A stretch of DNA of 64,000 bases, taken from the NCBI RefSeq assembly GCF_000820165.1, contig NZ_CDDD01000101.1, positions 204,320 to 268,319 of the forward strand, written 5' to 3'. Of the stretch, positions 8,635 through 17,752 are shown piece after piece (the first letter of the stretch is position 1; the number at the start of each line of letters is the position of its first letter). The notes beneath the pieces are model-generated. The model did not search any database, was not told the DNA's origin, and saw nothing but the letters and a program-made list of their open reading frames with translations. A program made the position numbers and the translations under genes. This stretch comes from Aeromonas taiwanensis (GTDB taxonomy: Bacteria > Pseudomonadota > Gammaproteobacteria > Enterobacterales > Aeromonadaceae).

Positions 8635-10380
8635 ATGTCCGCCAGCCAAGTGTCCGCGCATCCCGCCTTTGCCAGCCACCATGCCACCTTCAACCACGTC
8701 TGGTCCTCCCTCTTGCTGGAAGAGCTCTATCGCCTCGGCGTGCGCGACATCGCCCTGGCCTCCGGCTCGCGCTCGGCGCCGCTCACCATGGCCGCCGCCG
8801 CCCACCCGGGGTTTCGCCGTCACCTGCATTTTGACGAGCGGGGTCTGGGCTTCATGGCGCTGGGGCTGGCCAAGGGGAGCGGTCGCCCGGTGGCGGTGAT
8901 CATGACCTCGGGCACCGCGGTGGCCAACCTCTGGCCCGCAGTGGCCGAGGCCCAGCTGACCGGCGTGCCGCTCATCATTCTCTCCGCCGACCGGCCACCC
9001 GAGCTCATCGACAACGGGGCCAACCAGGCCATCGACCAGCAGGGGATCTTCGGCCGCTACCCCGTCCACCAGCAGAACCTGCCGAGCCCCACCCCCAGCA
9101 TCCCGGCCGCCTTCGTGCTGAGCTCGGTGGATCAGGCGCTGGCCCGGCAGGCGCACACGCCGGGGCCGGTACACTTCAACTGCATGTACCCCGAGCCCCT
9201 CTATCCGGGCGATGCCTACCTGGACTTCTCCGCCTATCTGGCCCCCCTCGGGGACTGGCTCCACTCGGGCGAGCCCTGGAGTCCCTGGCAGCAGAGCGAA
9301 CAGCACTGCCCCCGTCAACCCGACTGGGACAGCCTCACCGGCAGGCGCGGCGTCATCGTCGCCGGGCGCATCCAGGATCCGGCGCAAGGCAAGGCGGTCG
9401 CCGCGCTGGCCGAGCGGCTCGGCTGGCCGCTGCTGGCGGACTTGCAGAGCCAGATACGCTTCGACACCTGCAATCTGGTGCACACGGACCTCGCCCTGCA
9501 GAACAGCTGCTTCGTGACCGAGCTGGCCCGCGCCGAGGTGCTGCTGCAATTCGGCGCCCGCCTCATCTCCAAGCGCCTCGGCCAGTTCATCAAGCAGCAC
9601 CCCTGGCAGGATTACTGGCTGGTGGATCCGCAGCCGGCCCGGCTCGACCCCGACTACCGGCTGCGCCGGCGCCTGGTGTGCGAGCCCGACGCCTTTGCCG
9701 CGGCCCACCCGGTGGCGCACCCGCAGCAACCCTGGCACAGGCTGGCAGAGCGCCAGCAGGGCATCAGCCAGCAGATCCGCGCCGCCTGCGATCGCTTCTC
9801 CGAGCTCGGGGTCTGCCATCGCCTGAATCGGCTCATCCGGGGCCAGCTGTTTGTCGGCAACAGCATGCCGGCCCGGCTGATGGACATGCTGGGCGAGGCG
9901 GGTCACGGCCCCAGCCGGGTGATGACCAACCGCGGCGCCTCCGGCATCGACGGCCTGATCGCCACCGCCCATGGCTTCGCCCAGTCGGTCCGGCCGGACG
10001 GCGACGAGCCCACCACCTTGCTGCTCGGGGATCTCAGCGCCCTGCACGACCTCAACAGCCTGGCCCTGCTCGGCAAGGGGAGCCGCCCTATGGTGGTGAT
10101 CCTGCTCAACAACGACGGCGGCAGCATCTTCCGCATGCTGCCGGTGCCGACCAAAGACGCACTGCTGGAGACCTACTACTGCCTGCCCCACGGCCTGCAC
10201 TTCGAGCACGCCGCCGCCATGTTCGGCCTGCAGTACCGGGCGCCGACCACCCTGGGCGAATTTGAACGGGACTACGCCACTGCACTGCAAAGCGGGGTTA
10301 CCCTGATTGAAATCAAGGTGCCGAGCAGTGAAGTCGCCGAGGATCTCAAGGCGCTGGGAGCCGCTATCCGTGGCGTCTAA
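8635..10380 (+). CDS. menD: 2-succinyl-5-enolpyruvyl-6-hydroxy-3-cyclohexene-1-carboxylate synthase MenD
   Basis: A 581-residue thiamine-diphosphate enzyme that condenses isochorismate with 2-oxoglutarate in menaquinone synthesis. It shows the three ThDP-enzyme domains: N-terminal Pyr domain ([24 protein letters not shown] with the catalytic Glu, [11 protein letters not shown]), a central domain, and a C-terminal PP domain with [14 protein letters not shown] and [12 protein letters not shown] leading to NNDGGSIF, the magnesium/ThDP signature. Starts 33 bases after menF. The 3' end overlaps menH by 11 bases. Confidence 0.97.
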   Translation: MSASQVSAHPAFASHHATFNHVWSSLLLEELYRLGVRDIALASGSRSAPLTMAAAAHPGFRRHLHFDERGLGFMALGLAKGSGRPVAVIMTSGTAVANLWPAVAEAQLTGVPLIILSADRPPELIDNGANQAIDQQGIFGRYPVHQQNLPSPTPSIPAAFVLSSVDQALARQAHTPGPVHFNCMYPEPLYPGDAYLDFSAYLAPLGDWLHSGEPWSPWQQSEQHCPRQPDWDSLTGRRGVIVAGRIQDPAQGKAVAALAERLGWPLLADLQSQIRFDTCNLVHTDLALQNSCFVTELARAEVLLQFGARLISKRLGQFIKQHPWQDYWLVDPQPARLDPDYRLRRRLVCEPDAFAAAHPVAHPQQPWHRLAERQQGISQQIRAACDRFSELGVCHRLNRLIRGQLFVGNSMPARLMDMLGEAGHGPSRVMTNRGASGIDGLIATAHGFAQSVRPDGDEPTTLLLGDLSALHDLNSLALLGKGSRPMVVILLNNDGGSIFRMLPVPTKDALLETYYCLPHGLHFEHAAAMFGLQYRAPTTLGEFERDYATALQSGVTLIEIKVPSSEVAEDLKALGAAIRGV

Positions 10381-11137
10381 CGCTGACCGGCCAGTCCTGG
10401 TGCTGCTGCACGGTCTGCTCGGCGACACCGACGACTGGCAGCCCGTCATCCGGGCCCTGCCCGACGTCGAATGCCATCCCCTGGATCTGCCGGGCCACGG
10501 CCGCAACCGGGCACTGCGGGTGAGCGGCTTTGACGAAGCCCATCGCTGGCTCTGCGACGAGCTCGCCGCCCGTGGCATCCGTCGCTACCGCCTGGCGGGC
10601 TATTCCCTGGGTGGACGCCTCGCCCTCTATCACGCCAGCCAGTCCCCGGCGGGGCTGCAAGCCCTGCTGCTGGAGAACTGCCATCCCGGCCTGCCCGCCG
10701 GGGAGCGCGCCGCGCGCCTGGCCCACGACGAGCAGTGGGCCAAGCGCTTCGAGCAGGAACCCCTGGCCGAGGTGCTGGCAGACTGGTATCTGCAAGGGGT
10801 GTTCGCCGATCTGGACAACGCCGCCCGGGCCCGCCAGGCCGCCCGGCGCCTTGGCAACGACGGCAGGGCCGTGGCCGCCATGCTGCGGGCCACCTCCCTG
10901 GGCAGGCAGCCGAACCTCGCCCCCTGGCTCGGGGAAACCGGGCTGCCGGTGTGCTGGGTCTCCGGCAACCGGGATCACAAATTCCATGGCCTGGCTTGCC
11001 AGCTGGTAAAGCAAGGCTGCAATATCAAACACTTGGCTCTGGAAGGCGGGCACAACCTGCACGCCGGCCAGCCCGATACCTTTGCCCGGCTCCTGCGGGA
11101 GTGGGTCAACCAACCAGAAGAGAAGATCCATGATTGA
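10370..11137 (+). CDS. menH: SHCHC synthase MenH (alpha/beta hydrolase)
   Basis: A 255-residue alpha/beta-hydrolase that eliminates pyruvate from SEPHCHC to form SHCHC, third step of the men pathway. Visible: oxyanion segment LLHGLLGD, nucleophile elbow GYSLGG with Ser79, and the catalytic His in [10 protein letters not shown] near residue 232. The likely start is the GTG at 10370, inside the last codons of menD, with GGAG 9 bases upstream; the ATG at 10307 would give an N-terminus without family similarity. Overlap with menD and with menB (8 bases) implies translational coupling. Confidence 0.93.
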   Translation: MASNADRPVLVLLHGLLGDTDDWQPVIRALPDVECHPLDLPGHGRNRALRVSGFDEAHRWLCDELAARGIRRYRLAGYSLGGRLALYHASQSPAGLQALLLENCHPGLPAGERAARLAHDEQWAKRFEQEPLAEVLADWYLQGVFADLDNAARARQAARRLGNDGRAVAAMLRATSLGRQPNLAPWLGETGLPVCWVSGNRDHKFHGLACQLVKQGCNIKHLALEGGHNLHAGQPDTFARLLREWVNQPEEKIHD

Positions 11138-11990
11138 AGCGATGACGGAAGCCGAGCTCTACGCCCCTGTCGAGTGGCAAGACTGCTCCGCCGGTTACGA
11201 GGACATCCTCTATCACAAGTCCCGGGATGGCATTGCCAAGATCACCATCAACCGTCCCCAGGTGCGCAACGCCTTCCGCCCCCGCACCGTGAAGGAGATG
11301 CTGCAGGCCCTGGCCGATGCCCGCTACGACGATCAGGTGGGCACCATCATCCTCACCGGCTTCGGCGAGCAGGCCTTCTGCGCCGGCGGTGACCAGAAGA
11401 TCCGTGGCGACTACGGTGGCTACAAGGATGATGAAGGCACCCATCACCTCAACGTGCTCGACTTCCAGCGCGACATCCGCACCTGCCCGAAACCCGTGGT
11501 GGCCATGGTGGCCGGCTACGCGGTCGGTGGCGGCCACGTGCTGCACATGATGTGCGACCTGACCATCGCCGCCGACAATGCCCAGTTCGGCCAGACCGGC
11601 CCGAAAGTGGGTTCCTTCGATGGCGGCTGGGGTGCCTCCTACATGGCGCGCATCGTCGGCCAGAAGAAGGCCCGCGAGATCTGGTTCCTGTGCCGTCTGT
11701 ATGACGCCAAGCAGGCCCTCGACATGGGGCTGGTCAACACCGTCGTGCCGGTCGCCGAGCTGGAGCGTGAAACCGTGCGCTGGTGCCGCGAGATGCTGCA
11801 ACACAGCCCGATGGCGCTGCGCTGCCTGAAGGCCGCCCTGAACGCCGACTGCGACGGCCAGGCCGGGTTGCAGGAGCTGGCGGGCAATGCCACCATGCTG
11901 TTCTACATGACCGAAGAGGGTCAGGAAGGGCGCAACGCGTTCAACGAGAAACGCCGTCCCGACTTCTCCAAATACAAGCGGAATCCCTGA
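11130..11990 (+). CDS. menB: 1,4-dihydroxy-2-naphthoyl-CoA synthase MenB
   Basis: A 286-residue crotonase-fold enzyme that closes the second ring of o-succinylbenzoyl-CoA. It is nearly collinear with E. coli MenB (285 residues): [59 protein letters not shown] and the C-terminal [16 protein letters not shown]. The GGGHVL loop forms the oxyanion hole and the Asp in SFDGG and Tyr near the C-terminus are catalytic in the family. Starts at ATG 11130 within the end of menH; its stop overlaps the menC start (TGATG). Confidence 0.98.
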   Translation: MIEAMTEAELYAPVEWQDCSAGYEDILYHKSRDGIAKITINRPQVRNAFRPRTVKEMLQALADARYDDQVGTIILTGFGEQAFCAGGDQKIRGDYGGYKDDEGTHHLNVLDFQRDIRTCPKPVVAMVAGYAVGGGHVLHMMCDLTIAADNAQFGQTGPKVGSFDGGWGASYMARIVGQKKAREIWFLCRLYDAKQALDMGLVNTVVPVAELERETVRWCREMLQHSPMALRCLKAALNADCDGQAGLQELAGNATMLFYMTEEGQEGRNAFNEKRRPDFSKYKRNP

Positions 11991-12919
11991 TGACACTCGC
12001 CCTCTATCGCTACCAGCTGCCCTTTACCCAGCCCCTGACCTTTCACGGCAAGGTGGAGGTGGCGCGAGAGGGCCTGCTGGTGCGCATCGGCAACGGCTGG
12101 GGGGAGATAGCCCCCTTGCCCGGCTTCTCCAGAGAGACCCTGGCCGAGGCCGAGGCGGAAGCCCTCGACTGCCTCGCCAGGCTGGCACGGGGGCAGACCA
12201 CGGCCCCCCGGCTACCCTCGGTGCAGTTCGGCCTGGACTGTGCGCACCGCCACTGGCCCGAGCAGGGCGCCCCCCTGCCCGAGCCCTATCCGCTCATTCA
12301 GGGCTCTCCCCAGGAGCTGCTCAAGAACTGGAAGCAGTGGCTGCACGAGACGCCCCTCAAGGCCAAGCTCAAGGTTGCCCGCTACCCCATGCGGGACGAG
12401 CTGGCCCTGATCCGCCTGCTGCTCGACAGGCGCCCCAATCTCAAGCTGGTGCTGGATGCCAACCAGGGCTGGAACCGCGAGGAGGCCTGGGCCTTCTGCG
12501 GCCACCTGGATCCGAACCGGATCGAATATCTGGAAGATCTCTGCGCCAACTTCGAGGACATCGCCTTCGTCGCCAGCCGCACCGGCATGCCGGTGGCGCT
12601 GGACGAGCTGCTGGCCCAGGGCAAGGACTGGGAGCCCATCCCCCAGCTGCGCGCCCTGGTGCTCAAGCCGACCCTGCTCGGGTCCCTGACCCGCTGCGAG
12701 GCCCTGGTGGCCCGCGCCCGGGAGCTGCGCCTCAAGGTCATCGTCTCCTCCTGCTTCGAGTCCGGAGTGGGTCTGGGCCAGCTCGCCCGCCTCGCGGGAG
12801 AGTGGGCACCGGATCAAGCCCCCGGCCTCGACACCCGGCGCTGGCTGGCCGGGGATCTGCTGGACCCGCAGGGCCAACCCGATCCCGGCAAGATGGAGCC
12901 CCTGTTCCACCGTGACTGA
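11990..12919 (+). CDS. menC: o-Succinylbenzoate synthase MenC
   Basis: A 309-residue member of the enolase superfamily that dehydrates SHCHC to o-succinylbenzoate. Evidence: N-terminal capping domain (LYRYQLPFTQPLTFHG, REGLLVRIGNGWGEIAPLPGFS), the catalytic KxK in KAKLKVAR, metal ligands in VLDANQGWN, YLEDL and ALDE, and the acceptor lysine in VLKPTLLGSL. Start ATG at 11990 shares its first base with the menB stop. The end overlaps menE by 8 bases. Slightly shorter than E. coli MenC (320). Confidence 0.95.
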   Translation: MTLALYRYQLPFTQPLTFHGKVEVAREGLLVRIGNGWGEIAPLPGFSRETLAEAEAEALDCLARLARGQTTAPRLPSVQFGLDCAHRHWPEQGAPLPEPYPLIQGSPQELLKNWKQWLHETPLKAKLKVARYPMRDELALIRLLLDRRPNLKLVLDANQGWNREEAWAFCGHLDPNRIEYLEDLCANFEDIAFVASRTGMPVALDELLAQGKDWEPIPQLRALVLKPTLLGSLTRCEALVARARELRLKVIVSSCFESGVGLGQLARLAGEWAPDQAPGLDTRRWLAGDLLDPQGQPDPGKMEPLFHRD

Positions 12920-14345
12920 CCGGGAAAGCCTGTCGCCGGCGCCTCACCCCGTCGAACCCTGTCCGGTACGCCACTGGGCACGGGTTGCCCCCGACCGCAT
13001 CGCCCTCCACGGCGCCCCTCATCCGGATGAGACCCTCGGCTACCGGCAGCTGGATGCACGGCTCAACGCCCTGTGCCAGCAGCTGGAGCAGGCGGGCTTG
13101 AAGGCCGGAGACCGCCTCGTCGCCGTGGTGCGCGGCGCCCTGGAAGATGTCCTGCTGGCCTGGGCCTGCGTGCGCACCGGCCTCGTCTTCTGCCCCCTCA
13201 ACCCCGCCTTCCCCGTTGCCAGGCAGGCCGAGCTGGCGCGCCAGCTTGACGTGGCCGCCTGCTGGTCGGCGAGCGAGATCCCGACCGGCCCCTGGCAGGC
13301 GCTGCGGCTGGACTTCACGGCCGAGCGGGAGATGGACGAGGAGCCCGTCTGGCTGGTGCCGGCGCGGCTCAACAACATGATCCTCACCTCGGGCTCCAGC
13401 GGCACGCCCAAGGCGGTGGTGCACCGCCTGGCGAACCACCTGGCCTCGGCGCGGGGGTCCACCAGCCTGATCCCGCTCGATGAGCGCTGCGGCTGGCTGC
13501 TCTCCCTGCCGCTGTTCCACGTCGGCGGCTACGCCATCCTCTTCCGGGTCTTCCTCGCGGGGGCCGCCCTGGTGCTGGACGATCGCAGCCGCCCCCTCGG
13601 GGAGCGGCTCGAACGCCAGCCCATCACCCACCTCTCCCTGGTGCCGACCCAGCTCTGGCGTCTGCTGGCACAGGGCTTCGATCCCGGCCGCACCCGGCTG
13701 CGCGAGCTGCTGCTCGGGGGCGCCGCCATCCCGGCCCCCCTGGTGGCGCGGCTGGCCGCCATGGGGCTGGTGCCCAAGGTGAGCTACGGCCTCTCCGAGA
13801 TGGGCAGCCAGGTCTGTACCGGCCAACCCGCCGGGGCCGGCGTGGTGGGCCTGCCCCTGCCGGGGCGGGAGGTCTGCATTCGGCAGGGGGAGATCTGCGT
13901 GCGCGGCGAGACCCTGTTTGCGGGCTACTTCAAGGACGGCGCGCTGGCGCTGCCCCTCGATCAGGGCGGCTGGTTCCACACCCGGGACAAGGGCTACCTC
14001 ACCACAGGCGGCGAGCTGGTGGTGGAGGGACGCCTCGACAACCTCTTCATCTCGGGGGGCGAGAACATCCAGCCCGAGACCATAGAGCAGCGGCTGGTGG
14101 ATCACCCCGCCGTGGCCCAGGCCCTGGTGGTGCCGGTGCCGAGCGAGGAGTGGGGCCAGCGCCCCGCCGCCTTTATCGACTGGCACGGCGAACCTGTCCC
14201 CCCTGCCGAGCTGGCCGCCTGGATCAGGCTGTCGTTACCCGGCTTTATGGTACCGGACCAGTGGCTCCCCTGGCCGGATCTCGGCGGCAACCTGAAACCC
14301 TCCCGCACCCTGCTGGCCGCGCAGGCCAACGACTCTTCCCACTGA
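12912..14345 (+). CDS. menE: o-Succinylbenzoate-CoA ligase MenE
   Basis: A 477-residue adenylate-forming ligase that activates o-succinylbenzoate with CoA, last soluble gene of the operon. Signature segments: P-loop ILTSGSSGTPKAVVH, VPTQLWRLL, SYGLSEMGSQ, FHTRDKGYL with the ATP-ribose-binding Asp, LDNLFISGGENIQPETIE, and a C-terminal NLKPSRT with the catalytic lysine. The start is a GTG at 12912 inside the menC end. A hairpin terminator follows at 14365-14388. With menA, menF, menD, menH, menB and menC this leaves only the thioesterase (MenI) and the methyltransferase (UbiE) to be encoded elsewhere. Confidence 0.95.
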   Translation: MTDRESLSPAPHPVEPCPVRHWARVAPDRIALHGAPHPDETLGYRQLDARLNALCQQLEQAGLKAGDRLVAVVRGALEDVLLAWACVRTGLVFCPLNPAFPVARQAELARQLDVAACWSASEIPTGPWQALRLDFTAEREMDEEPVWLVPARLNNMILTSGSSGTPKAVVHRLANHLASARGSTSLIPLDERCGWLLSLPLFHVGGYAILFRVFLAGAALVLDDRSRPLGERLERQPITHLSLVPTQLWRLLAQGFDPGRTRLRELLLGGAAIPAPLVARLAAMGLVPKVSYGLSEMGSQVCTGQPAGAGVVGLPLPGREVCIRQGEICVRGETLFAGYFKDGALALPLDQGGWFHTRDKGYLTTGGELVVEGRLDNLFISGGENIQPETIEQRLVDHPAVAQALVVPVPSEEWGQRPAAFIDWHGEPVPPAELAAWIRLSLPGFMVPDQWLPWPDLGGNLKPSRTLLAAQANDSSH

Positions 14346-14364
14346 GACGCTGGCATCGATACCC

Positions 14365-14388
14365 AAGGGTGGCCATGGCCGCCCTTTT
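14365..14388 (+). terminator. Terminator of the men operon
   Basis: AAGGGTGGCC (14365-14374) pairs with GGCCGCCCTT (14377-14386) with one G-U-like mismatch pair and a 2-base turn, followed by TTTT. It lies 20 bases after the menE stop. Confidence 0.75.
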
Positions 14389-14556
14389 GATTGGAGGATG
14401 TTAAGCGGGACAGGATCAAGCAGTTAGCCACTCCCGTCATGCGACAACCTCTGCCCGAGTGACTCCCTTCACCGCCATCAGACCTGACGCGCCGCGGCAA
14501 CTTGTAATAGAATGGCCCCCTGTCATCTCTTACTTCAGACCCGAACCGCACCGCGC

Positions 14557-15420
14557 ATGAAGAAGTTTGCCAAGATCCTGCTCGCCTGCCTCTGCCTGTT
14601 GCTGGCCTTCGCCGCCGCCCTGCTCGGCTACAGCGAGTGGACCGTCTCCGACGCCCGTCACTACACCTATGACGACGTCGATGCGGTGCCCTACAACCGG
14701 GTCGCCCTGGTGCTCGGCACCTCCAAATACCTGATCGGCGGCAGCCCGAACCACTACTTCAAGTACAGGATCAAGGCCGCCGCCGAGCTCTACAACAACG
14801 GCAAGGTGGACTACATCCTGGTCTCCGGCGACAACGCCACCGTGCAGTACAACGAGCCGCGCCAGATGCGGCGAGCCCTGATCCAGGCCGGCATCCCGGC
14901 CAGCGCCATCTACAGCGACTACGCCGGTTTTCGCACCCTGGACTCCATCGTCCGGGCCAAGGAGGTATTCGGCCAGAGCCACTTCACCGTGGTCTCCCAG
15001 GCCTTTCACAACGAGCGCGCCATCTTCATCGCCCGCCACTTCGGCATCGAGGCGGTCGGCTTCAACGCCGTGGATCCCAGCGCCTATCAGGGCATCAAGA
15101 CCCGGGTACGCGAGGTGTTCGCCCGCCTGATGGGGCTGCTCGACCTCTACGTGCTGGACAAGGGGCCCAAATTCCTCGGTGAGCCCATCGTCATCGGCGC
15201 CCCCGCCCCCTGCCAGTCCCTGAGCACCATAGGGGCGAGCCAGCCCTGCCTGCCCCCGCCATCCCGGGTGCCGGCAACCGACCCCGTCGCCAGCGTATCA
15301 ACCAGCGGCGCCGTGGCCACCAGTGCGGCCACCCAGGCCGTTGCCCCCGCCAGCGGCGCGACCCCGACCAGTGCCGCCACCCCCACCAGCGCGGCGGCAC
15401 CGACCAGCGCGACCGACTGA
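14557..15420 (+). CDS. SanA/YdcF-type envelope protein with a low-complexity tail
   Basis: A 287-residue protein with an N-terminal membrane anchor (KILLACLCLLLAFAAALLGY) and a DUF218 domain like E. coli SanA: VALVLGTSKYLIGGSPN, FKYRIKAAAELYNNGKVDYILVSGDN, EPRQMRRALIQAGIP, DYAGFRTLDSIVRAKEVFG, VVSQAFHNERAIFIAR. SanA affects envelope barrier function (vancomycin exclusion in E. coli); the reaction is unknown. After the SanA-like region ends near LDKGPKFLGEPI (about residue 212), a 75-residue tail follows that is rich in Ala, Thr, Ser and Pro with repeated PTSAA units. The tail is unusual for SanA. Start ATG 14557; the longer frame from 14512 adds no conserved sequence. Confidence 0.88.
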   Translation: MKKFAKILLACLCLLLAFAAALLGYSEWTVSDARHYTYDDVDAVPYNRVALVLGTSKYLIGGSPNHYFKYRIKAAAELYNNGKVDYILVSGDNATVQYNEPRQMRRALIQAGIPASAIYSDYAGFRTLDSIVRAKEVFGQSHFTVVSQAFHNERAIFIARHFGIEAVGFNAVDPSAYQGIKTRVREVFARLMGLLDLYVLDKGPKFLGEPIVIGAPAPCQSLSTIGASQPCLPPPSRVPATDPVASVSTSGAVATSAATQAVAPASGATPTSAATPTSAAAPTSATD

Positions 15421-15435
15421 TCCCCGAACCCAGCA

Positions 15436-15471
15436 AATGAAGAGACCCGCCGATTGGCGGGTCTCTTCATT
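15436..15471. terminator. Bidirectional hairpin between sanA-like gene and sodA
   Basis: A 16-bp perfect inverted repeat (15436-15451 with 15456-15471) separated by GATT. The T-run is short (CTTCATT), but the stem is very stable and sits 16 bases after one stop codon and 27 bases before the other. Confidence 0.75.
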
Positions 15472-15497
15472 GGGTACGTCAGGCGCATCCGCCAGCC

Positions 15498-16112
15498 TTA
15501 TGCCAGCGCCCCACGGTAGCGCCGCGCCACCTCGGGCCAGTCGATGACGTTGTAAAATGCGGCAATGTAGTCGGGACGCTTGTTCTGGTACTTGAGGTAG
15601 TAGGCGTGCTCCCACACGTCCAGCCCCAGGATGGGCACCAGCCCGTCCATCAGGGGGCTGTCCTGGTTGGCACTGCTCACCACCTGCAGCTTGCCCGTCT
15701 CGTCCACCACCAGCCAGGCCCAGCCGCTGCCAAAGCGACTCAGGGCCGCCTGGGTGAAGGCCTGCCTGAAGGCCTCCTGCCCGCCCAGATCCCGCTGGAT
15801 CGCCGCGGCCAGCTCACCCGTCGGCTCACCGCCCCCTTGCGGACTCATCACCTGCCAGAACAGGCTGTGGTTGGCATGGCCGCCGCCGTGATTGCGCACC
15901 GCCCCCTGCACCGCGGCTGGCAGGCTGTCGACGCTGGCCAGCAGGGCCTCCAACGGCAGGGCAGCCAGCTCCGGCAGATCGGCCAGGGCGGCATTGAGAT
16001 TGGTGACATAGGTCTGGTGATGGCGGCTGTGATGGATCTCCATGGTCAGCGCGTCGATATGGGGCTCCAGGGCGTCATAGGCGTATGGAAGAGCAGGCAG
16101 GGTATGGCTCAT
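15498..16112 (-). CDS. sodA: Superoxide dismutase, Mn type
   Basis: A 204-residue Fe/Mn superoxide dismutase, cytoplasmic (no signal peptide). Metal ligands are visible in order: His in [12 protein letters not shown], His in [11 protein letters not shown], and Asp and His in [20 protein letters not shown]. The residues [11 protein letters not shown] and [10 protein letters not shown] with NQDSPLM favour Mn over Fe usage. Start at ATG 16112. It lies 23 bases downstream of the OrfX-like gene, and the shared upstream region has a strong Fur box, so the pair is likely transcribed together and induced when iron is scarce, the condition in which a manganese enzyme is useful. Confidence 0.95.
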   Translation of the reverse strand: MSHTLPALPYAYDALEPHIDALTMEIHHSRHHQTYVTNLNAALADLPELAALPLEALLASVDSLPAAVQGAVRNHGGGHANHSLFWQVMSPQGGGEPTGELAAAIQRDLGGQEAFRQAFTQAALSRFGSGWAWLVVDETGKLQVVSSANQDSPLMDGLVPILGLDVWEHAYYLKYQNKRPDYIAAFYNVIDWPEVARRYRGALA

Positions 16113-16135
16113 GTTCGTTCTCTCTCGTGTTGGAT

Positions 16136-16561
16136 TCAATGCAGTTGATGGGCGGGCCCGGTCTGGCAGTGGCATTGACCCAGGCAGTGCTGGATGCCGT
16201 CGTGGTGACCGTGCCTGCGCACGAAGGCAAGCAGTTCGGTGCGGGTGCTGCGGCTGTGGCGCAGGGCCGCCGCTCGCAGCACCTCTGAGCTGGCGGGAGA
16301 CTGGCTGGTGGCGAGCAGGCAGTCGTGGATGTGGCACAGCAGATCGGCCGCCCGCTCTGGCAGCGTCATGGCCACCAGCAGATCCGCCAGGTTGTGGTGG
16401 GCCACCACCAGGGCTGCCACCGCCTCGTCGGCATCCGGCCAGCTGGCAAACTGCTGGCGAGCCAGCCACAGGGCCTGCTGGTAGCAGTCGAGTGCCCTGG
16501 CGTGCTCCCCCGCTTCGAAATGGCGGTTGCCACTCAGGGTCTGCCCCTTCCAGTGCGCCAT
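16136..16561 (-). CDS. TPR-like OrfX-type protein upstream of sodA, His/Cys-rich tail
   Basis: A 141-residue soluble protein, mostly helical, with a TPR-like unit ([28 protein letters not shown], then [17 protein letters not shown]). It resembles the unnamed gene that precedes sodA in Pseudomonas (OrfX) and small Vibrio-type proteins of unknown function. The C-terminus (about residues 117-141) is rich in His and Cys: [19 protein letters not shown], suggesting metal binding. Start at ATG 16561 is chosen for GGAGG 11 bases upstream; an alternative in-frame ATG at 16615 would start almost inside the promoter and lacks a ribosome site. Function unknown. Confidence 0.75.
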   Translation of the reverse strand: MAHWKGQTLSGNRHFEAGEHARALDCYQQALWLARQQFASWPDADEAVAALVVAHHNLADLLVAMTLPERAADLLCHIHDCLLATSQSPASSEVLRAAALRHSRSTRTELLAFVRRHGHHDGIQHCLGQCHCQTGPAHQLH

Positions 16562-16629
16562 GCTGCTGTCCGCCTCCGTGGTGCCGATCCACCCCTTCAC
16601 CCAGGTTCCCGTCATGATTTGACTACTTA

Positions 16630-16648
16630 AATGATAATAATTATTATT
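16630..16648. promoter_or_regulatory. Fur box upstream of the OrfX-sodA pair
   Basis: AATGATAATAATTATTATT closely follows the 19-bp Fur consensus GATAATGATAATCATTATC and is itself nearly palindromic. It lies about 70 bases before the OrfX-like start codon in otherwise gene-free DNA. Iron-bound Fur would repress the pair. Confidence 0.82.
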
Positions 16649-16840
16649 TAACTTAAACTGGTCATGAACACAAGATCTGGTTGGCGCCACCGCCTCGCCC
16701 ATATGGGGAGGCGGTTCCCACAATGCCCGGTTTAGTGATCCCATCCACAGATGCATTTGAGTTCGCATACCATGCTGGTGACACTGGCATGATGCCGGTC
16801 GCTGCCGGATGGGCAGCCGATTTTCACAAGGACGGTGAAG

Positions 16841-17752
16841 ATGAAGAGATGGCTATTGGTGCTCTTGTGCGCCCTGCCCATGCTGGGCCAGAGCGCGGGT
16901 TATACCCAGACCCGCTACCCCATAGTGCTGGTGCACGGCCTGTTCGGCTTCGACCGGCTGCTGGGGGTCGATTACTTCTACGGCATTCCCCAGGCCCTCA
17001 CCCGGGACGGTGCCCGGGTCTTCGTGGCCCAGGTCTCCGCGACCCAGAGCTCGGAGCTGCGCGGCGAGCAGTTGCTCAGGCAGGTGCAGCAGGTGCTCGC
17101 CATCACCGGAGCTGAGAAGGTGAACCTCATCGGCCACTCCCACGGCGGCCCCACCATTCGCTACGTCGCCTCGGTCGCCCCCGAGCTGGTTGCTTCCGCC
17201 ACCAGCGTGGGGGGGGTCAACCAGGGCTCTGAAATCGCCGACCTGGTGCGCGCCAAGGTGGCGCCGGGTTCGGCGGCCGAGCAACTGGCGGTGGCCGCCG
17301 CCTCGGCGCTCTCCGGGGTCATCTCCCTGCTCTCCGGAGGTGCCGATCTGCCCCAGGATCCCCTCGCCTCCCTCGACGCCCTGACCAGCGAAGGTGCCCG
17401 GCGCTTCAACCAGCGCTACCCGGAAGGGCTCCCCGACCAGCATTGCGGTGAGGGGCCCATGCTGGCCGCCAACGGGGTCTACTACTTCTCCTGGAGCGGG
17501 CGCGGCAACATGACCAACATCCTGGATCCGGTGGATCCGGCCCTGGCGCTGACCGGCACCTTCTTCGGCGAACCCAATGACGGCCTGGTGGGGGTCTGCA
17601 GCAGCCATCTCGGCAAGGTGATCGGCACCGGCTACCGGATGAACCACCTGGACGAGGTGAACCAATCCTTCGGCATCCACCACCTGTTCGACACCGATCC
17701 GGTCAGCCTCTATCGCCAGCATGCCAACCGGCTGCAGGGGCTGGGGCTATGA
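16841..17752 (+). CDS. lipA: Secreted triacylglycerol lipase, Pseudomonas LipA type (family I)
   Basis: A 303-residue lipase with a signal peptide (MKRWLLVLLCALPMLGQSA). Visible: oxyanion segment PIVLVHGLFGFD, nucleophile elbow GHSHGG, the calcium/catalytic Asp region EPNDGLVGV, and the catalytic His in MNHLDEVNQ. Two cysteines (DQHCGEG and VGVCSS) correspond to the conserved disulfide of Pseudomonas aeruginosa LipA. Such lipases fold in the periplasm with a membrane foldase and leave by the type II system. The ATG at 16841 (AAGGA 8 bases upstream) is preferred over the GTG at 16835. The foldase gene overlaps the stop by 4 bases. Confidence 0.95.
   Translation: MKRWLLVLLCALPMLGQSAGYTQTRYPIVLVHGLFGFDRLLGVDYFYGIPQALTRDGARVFVAQVSATQSSELRGEQLLRQVQQVLAITGAEKVNLIGHSHGGPTIRYVASVAPELVASATSVGGVNQGSEIADLVRAKVAPGSAAEQLAVAAASALSGVISLLSGGADLPQDPLASLDALTSEGARRFNQRYPEGLPDQHCGEGPMLAANGVYYFSWSGRGNMTNILDPVDPALALTGTFFGEPNDGLVGVCSSHLGKVIGTGYRMNHLDEVNQSFGIHHLFDTDPVSLYRQHANRLQGLGL

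Noticed and set aside
8608..10578. A 656-codon minus-strand frame opposite menD
   Set aside because: Low-complexity Gly/Ala/His-rich translation with no motif; the plus strand carries MenD with all its signatures.
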